A stretch of DNA of 64,000 bases, taken from Verticillium longisporum (lineage: Eukaryota; Ascomycota; Sordariomycetes; Glomerellales; Plectosphaerellaceae). Location of the stretch: NCBI GenBank assembly GCA_019188255.1, contig JAETXT010000005.1, positions 2,356,001 to 2,420,000 on the forward strand. Direction: 5' to 3'. Both the position numbers and the translations under genes were made by a program. Below the pieces are notes generated by a model that made no database searches, had not been told where the DNA came from, and saw nothing but the letters and a program-made list of their open reading frames with translations. Positions 61,504 through 64,000 of the stretch are shown in pieces (positions within the stretch are counted from its first letter, which is position 1; each line of letters opens with the position of its first letter).

Positions 61504-64000
61504 TTAGTGTTCTGCTGCTTGTTTCGCGTCAGCCTGTTCATTCTTCAAGACCCGTACCGCAATCTCTGCAGCTTTCGTCTCAGCCTCATCTCGAGCGACC
61601 CCGTCATCCACCTCTGCAACACAGCGATCCCCGATCATGACCTTGCAGGCATAGTTTCTTGTTACACTCTGCCTGCCGGCTGCGTCCTCGGGCAAAGTGA
61701 GGAGATATTTGACTGTCCGGTGACCAGCGATCTCTCCCAGCTCTTGTTTCGGATGCAGCACATGAACGTCCTCCTTTGCCAGTCGGGACAGCACAGGCAG
61801 AATGCCTAGTCGTTCCGCCACGCGAACGCACGCGCTCATGTCCCCCGAATCGACCCAGACGGCACCCAATACAGCTTCGACCATGTCGGAGAAGAACTTT
61901 GCGGGATGTAAACGGGCGAGAAGAGACCAGGGGTAGCTTGACCCATGTTCCAGAGTGTGGATGATCTGTCCTCGGAGATCGGCATGACCGCCGGTAGCTT
62001 TGGTCTGCTGCTGCACAATCTCTATTGAGGAGTGGCGCATAAACTTCCAAAGGGGAATTTTCCGGCGTGTCCGTTTGAGCTTCCGTTGCATACCGGCAGA
62101 ATTTTGAGGATTGAGGTCCATACCGGAAGGAGAAAAATCGATTTCGATGATCACCTCGTCTTCCTCGGCATGGCTCTCGAGTGCAAGGAAGCCTAGAAGA
62201 TCGCCGTTGACCGAAGCAGTCTTGAGGAGATGCATTCTGTCGTGCGAAAGATTGAGGGGAAATAGATGGGACACCACAATGTCGTCTAGAATGGCATCGC
62301 CCAAGAATTCGAGACGTTCAAGGCAGCCATGCACATGCCCGACAGTGAAGGAGGCATGGGTGATCGCTTCGATCAGGAGACTCTTCTTCGTGAACGTGTA
62401 GCCGATCAGCTCTTCCAGTGGAACAAGCATTGGCGGCAAAGGCACATCAGGGGGCGCCAAACTGTGAAGGATCTCCTGGCAAGCTGCCAATGGTTTCCAA
62501 TCGAGCTCCCTCAGGAAGATCGAAATGCACGCAAGTGCCTTTGGGAGGCCACCGTCAATGTATGCGGCCCCTATGAGTGCTTCCACAACATCGGCGAGCG
62601 TTTTCGTCGACATGGTACGGGGTCCTGAGTCGCGAGCACCTTTTTCCAACATGCCGTTGACATAGATAGGGCGCCACGTGCGACAAGTGAAGTTTTCAGT
62701 TAGAACAAATTTGTCAAGGCCAGCATCCAGTGCAGCCCTACACAATCTCGAGTTCGATACTAAGCCATCTTTCAGACATGATAAGTAGCCCTCCGGCCAG
62801 TCAGAGTCTAAGCTAGTGTCAGCTGCGGCAACGTATGCCAGAGTGTAAGGAGGCGAACGCACGCAGAGCGGCGGCATTGACCGTGGCGCAAAGCTTGAGG
62901 ATAGAGTCACCCAAAAGCTCAAGGCGCTCGTAGTTTGAGGCTTCCGAGGAGCCCTTAGTGCTGATGGCCGCCAGGACAAGAGAGGGATCTGAGAAATTGA
63001 GGTCACGAAGTAGGCTCGAGGAAAGCTGTTCCGCAACTAGTCGAACCTCGACAATGTGTGAAATGAAAGGGATTAGCGCCCCAAAGTAAGCATGATCTAG
63101 TGGGATCGTGTCGATTTTCGCCCACGGTGCCGGGTAAACCCTCGCATATGGCTTCGTGTTTGTCGACTGTGGCAGTGGATCGTTGACGCTCTGTTGGTGC
63201 AGGAGGGCCAGGTAGCGCGGCCACTTTCTAAGAGCCAAGTAAGGAATGTTGCTGGGTGCGTCTTGGAAGCCTGGAGAGTCCCCGATGCGCCGGAAAGGTC
63301 GTTGAATGAGTTCAAGTGACGGCTTACTGTTTAGAAAGTGGTCGTACACATACGGGCATCCTGACTCGTCCCGTACCAGGTACAGCGTTTCCTCTCGGTC
63401 GGCATCTGCGGTTGTGAAACCCCGTGCACCTAACTGGCTGATATTCAGTTCGCCATCCTGTGAAGCGAAGCTGATGACCTGCTGCTGACCGTGAGCAATA
63501 GACCAACGATGGCCAAAGTGGAGTGCAAGCAGCACTGAAGTATGATCAGGCATTTCAAGATTTTCCTTTCGTTCTTGTGGGCCAAAATCCAGGAGCCATG
63601 TTCCTTCACGATCGAAGTACACCGGCGTGGAAGGCAGTGCCGGCAATGCTACCGGCATTCTCATGATATACGTTCCTCGCGTCAAGCCCGTCGCATCTTG
63701 GAGGCGTACTGGAGTTAACCAAATTTCAGTACTGGTCATCCAGGCCTGGGCAATACCAAGCCAGACATTCAAGAGGCCATTGACCTGTAAGGTTGCTACT
63801 CGAGGTTCGTTTGCGGGTACGATGTCTTTGGCCGTGAGTGGAAGCATGTGTTCGTTGACCAGTCCCGCTTCGTAAAGAGCCAGGTATGCCTGAAAAGCGG
63901 CATCCTTTGAGGCCTGATGCTCCGACTTCCAGCTTCGCCGACTCTCAGCATGGCGGACGGCAGCTGGAACATAGCTCGGCAATAGTACCGTGACCCTCAG
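61504..64000 (-). CDS. DCL2: Dicer-like protein 2, C-terminal part (cut by window end)
   Basis: Exon 64000-62863 (5' part outside the window) and exon 62807-61504 (55-nt intron, GTGCGT...CTTAG) give 813 visible residues. It enters in the region after the Dicer dimerisation domain (LRVTVLLPSYVP, KDAAFQAYLALYEAGLVNEH). The first RNase III domain has NYERLELLGDSILK and DVVEALIGAAYIDGG; the second has CLERLEFLGDAILDDIV and DMVEAVLGAVWVDSG. All acidic catalytic positions of both sites are present. A DCL2-typical insert (about 90 residues, LESHAEEDEVIIEIDF to RRKIPLWKF) lies inside the second domain, and a dsRBD-like tail (YACKVMIGDRCVAEVDDG, ETKAAEIAVRVL) closes the protein. The helicase part is off-window. 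DCL2 dices double-stranded RNA in quelling and mycovirus defence. An alternative acceptor at 62822 would add four or five residues at the splice. Confidence 0.93.

Overview
This window is nuclear DNA of a filamentous ascomycete (Pezizomycotina, most likely a Sordariomycete). The introns are 43-171 nt with GTAAGT/GTATGT donors, CTGAC/CTAAC-type branch sites and CAG/TAG acceptors. ATP-citrate lyase is a separate subunit gene, and there is a fungal Dicer-like 2, NB-ARC/TPR proteins of the fungal NLR type, and a fungal rhodopsin-domain membrane protein. I see no ribosomal RNA, convincing tRNA, CRISPR array or autonomous transposase. The species cannot be fixed from the sequence alone.

Layout. 1-5.2 kb: 3' end of ATP-citrate lyase subunit 1, an intact NB-ARC/TPR protein, and mitochondrial ribosomal protein uL30m. 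5.6-9.0 kb: eaf3 (NuA4/Rpd3S chromatin reader). Its chromo-domain and MRG-domain exons are separated by a 2.4-kb intron that holds two extra ORFs. 9.9-14.3 kb: two inner-kinetochore genes (Cnl2/Nkp2 and an AT-hook-rich CENP-Q) flanking an ER thioredoxin-like membrane protein. 14.6-18.1 kb: a large unrecognised protein. 18.1-22.4 kb: a gene-poor stretch. 22.4-32 kb: an acidic secreted protein, an MFS transporter, prefoldin subunit 4, a tiny four-exon CENP-W and an RGG-box YAG7-like protein. 33.7-40.3 kb: a GFA-domain enzyme, an alkylguanine-DNA-alkyltransferase-like protein, an RS-extended Hub1, a rhodopsin-like membrane protein and a secreted alpha/beta hydrolase. 40.9-43.6 kb: a decayed purine-nucleoside-phosphorylase/NB-ARC gene. 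44-56 kb: a lipocalin-like unknown, a WD40 protein, Rrg9, Rgp1 and a serine beta-lactamase-family hydrolase. 57.4-61.3 kb: a tandem pair of DUF7918 proteins. 61.5-64 kb: the C-terminal two-thirds of Dicer-like 2, running off the window.

Most genes are unrelated housekeeping neighbours. Three themes recur. (i) Three CCAN/inner kinetochore genes lie within 19 kb. (ii) Self/non-self or defence-type genes are present (two NLR-like genes and DCL2). (iii) Single-base breaks in homopolymer runs interrupt eaf3, the MFS gene, the WD40 gene and the second NLR, which raises the question of assembly error versus real decay. The most unusual structure is the two-ORF insertion inside the eaf3 intron. Exon limits given here were read from splice motifs and frame continuity, not from transcripts.
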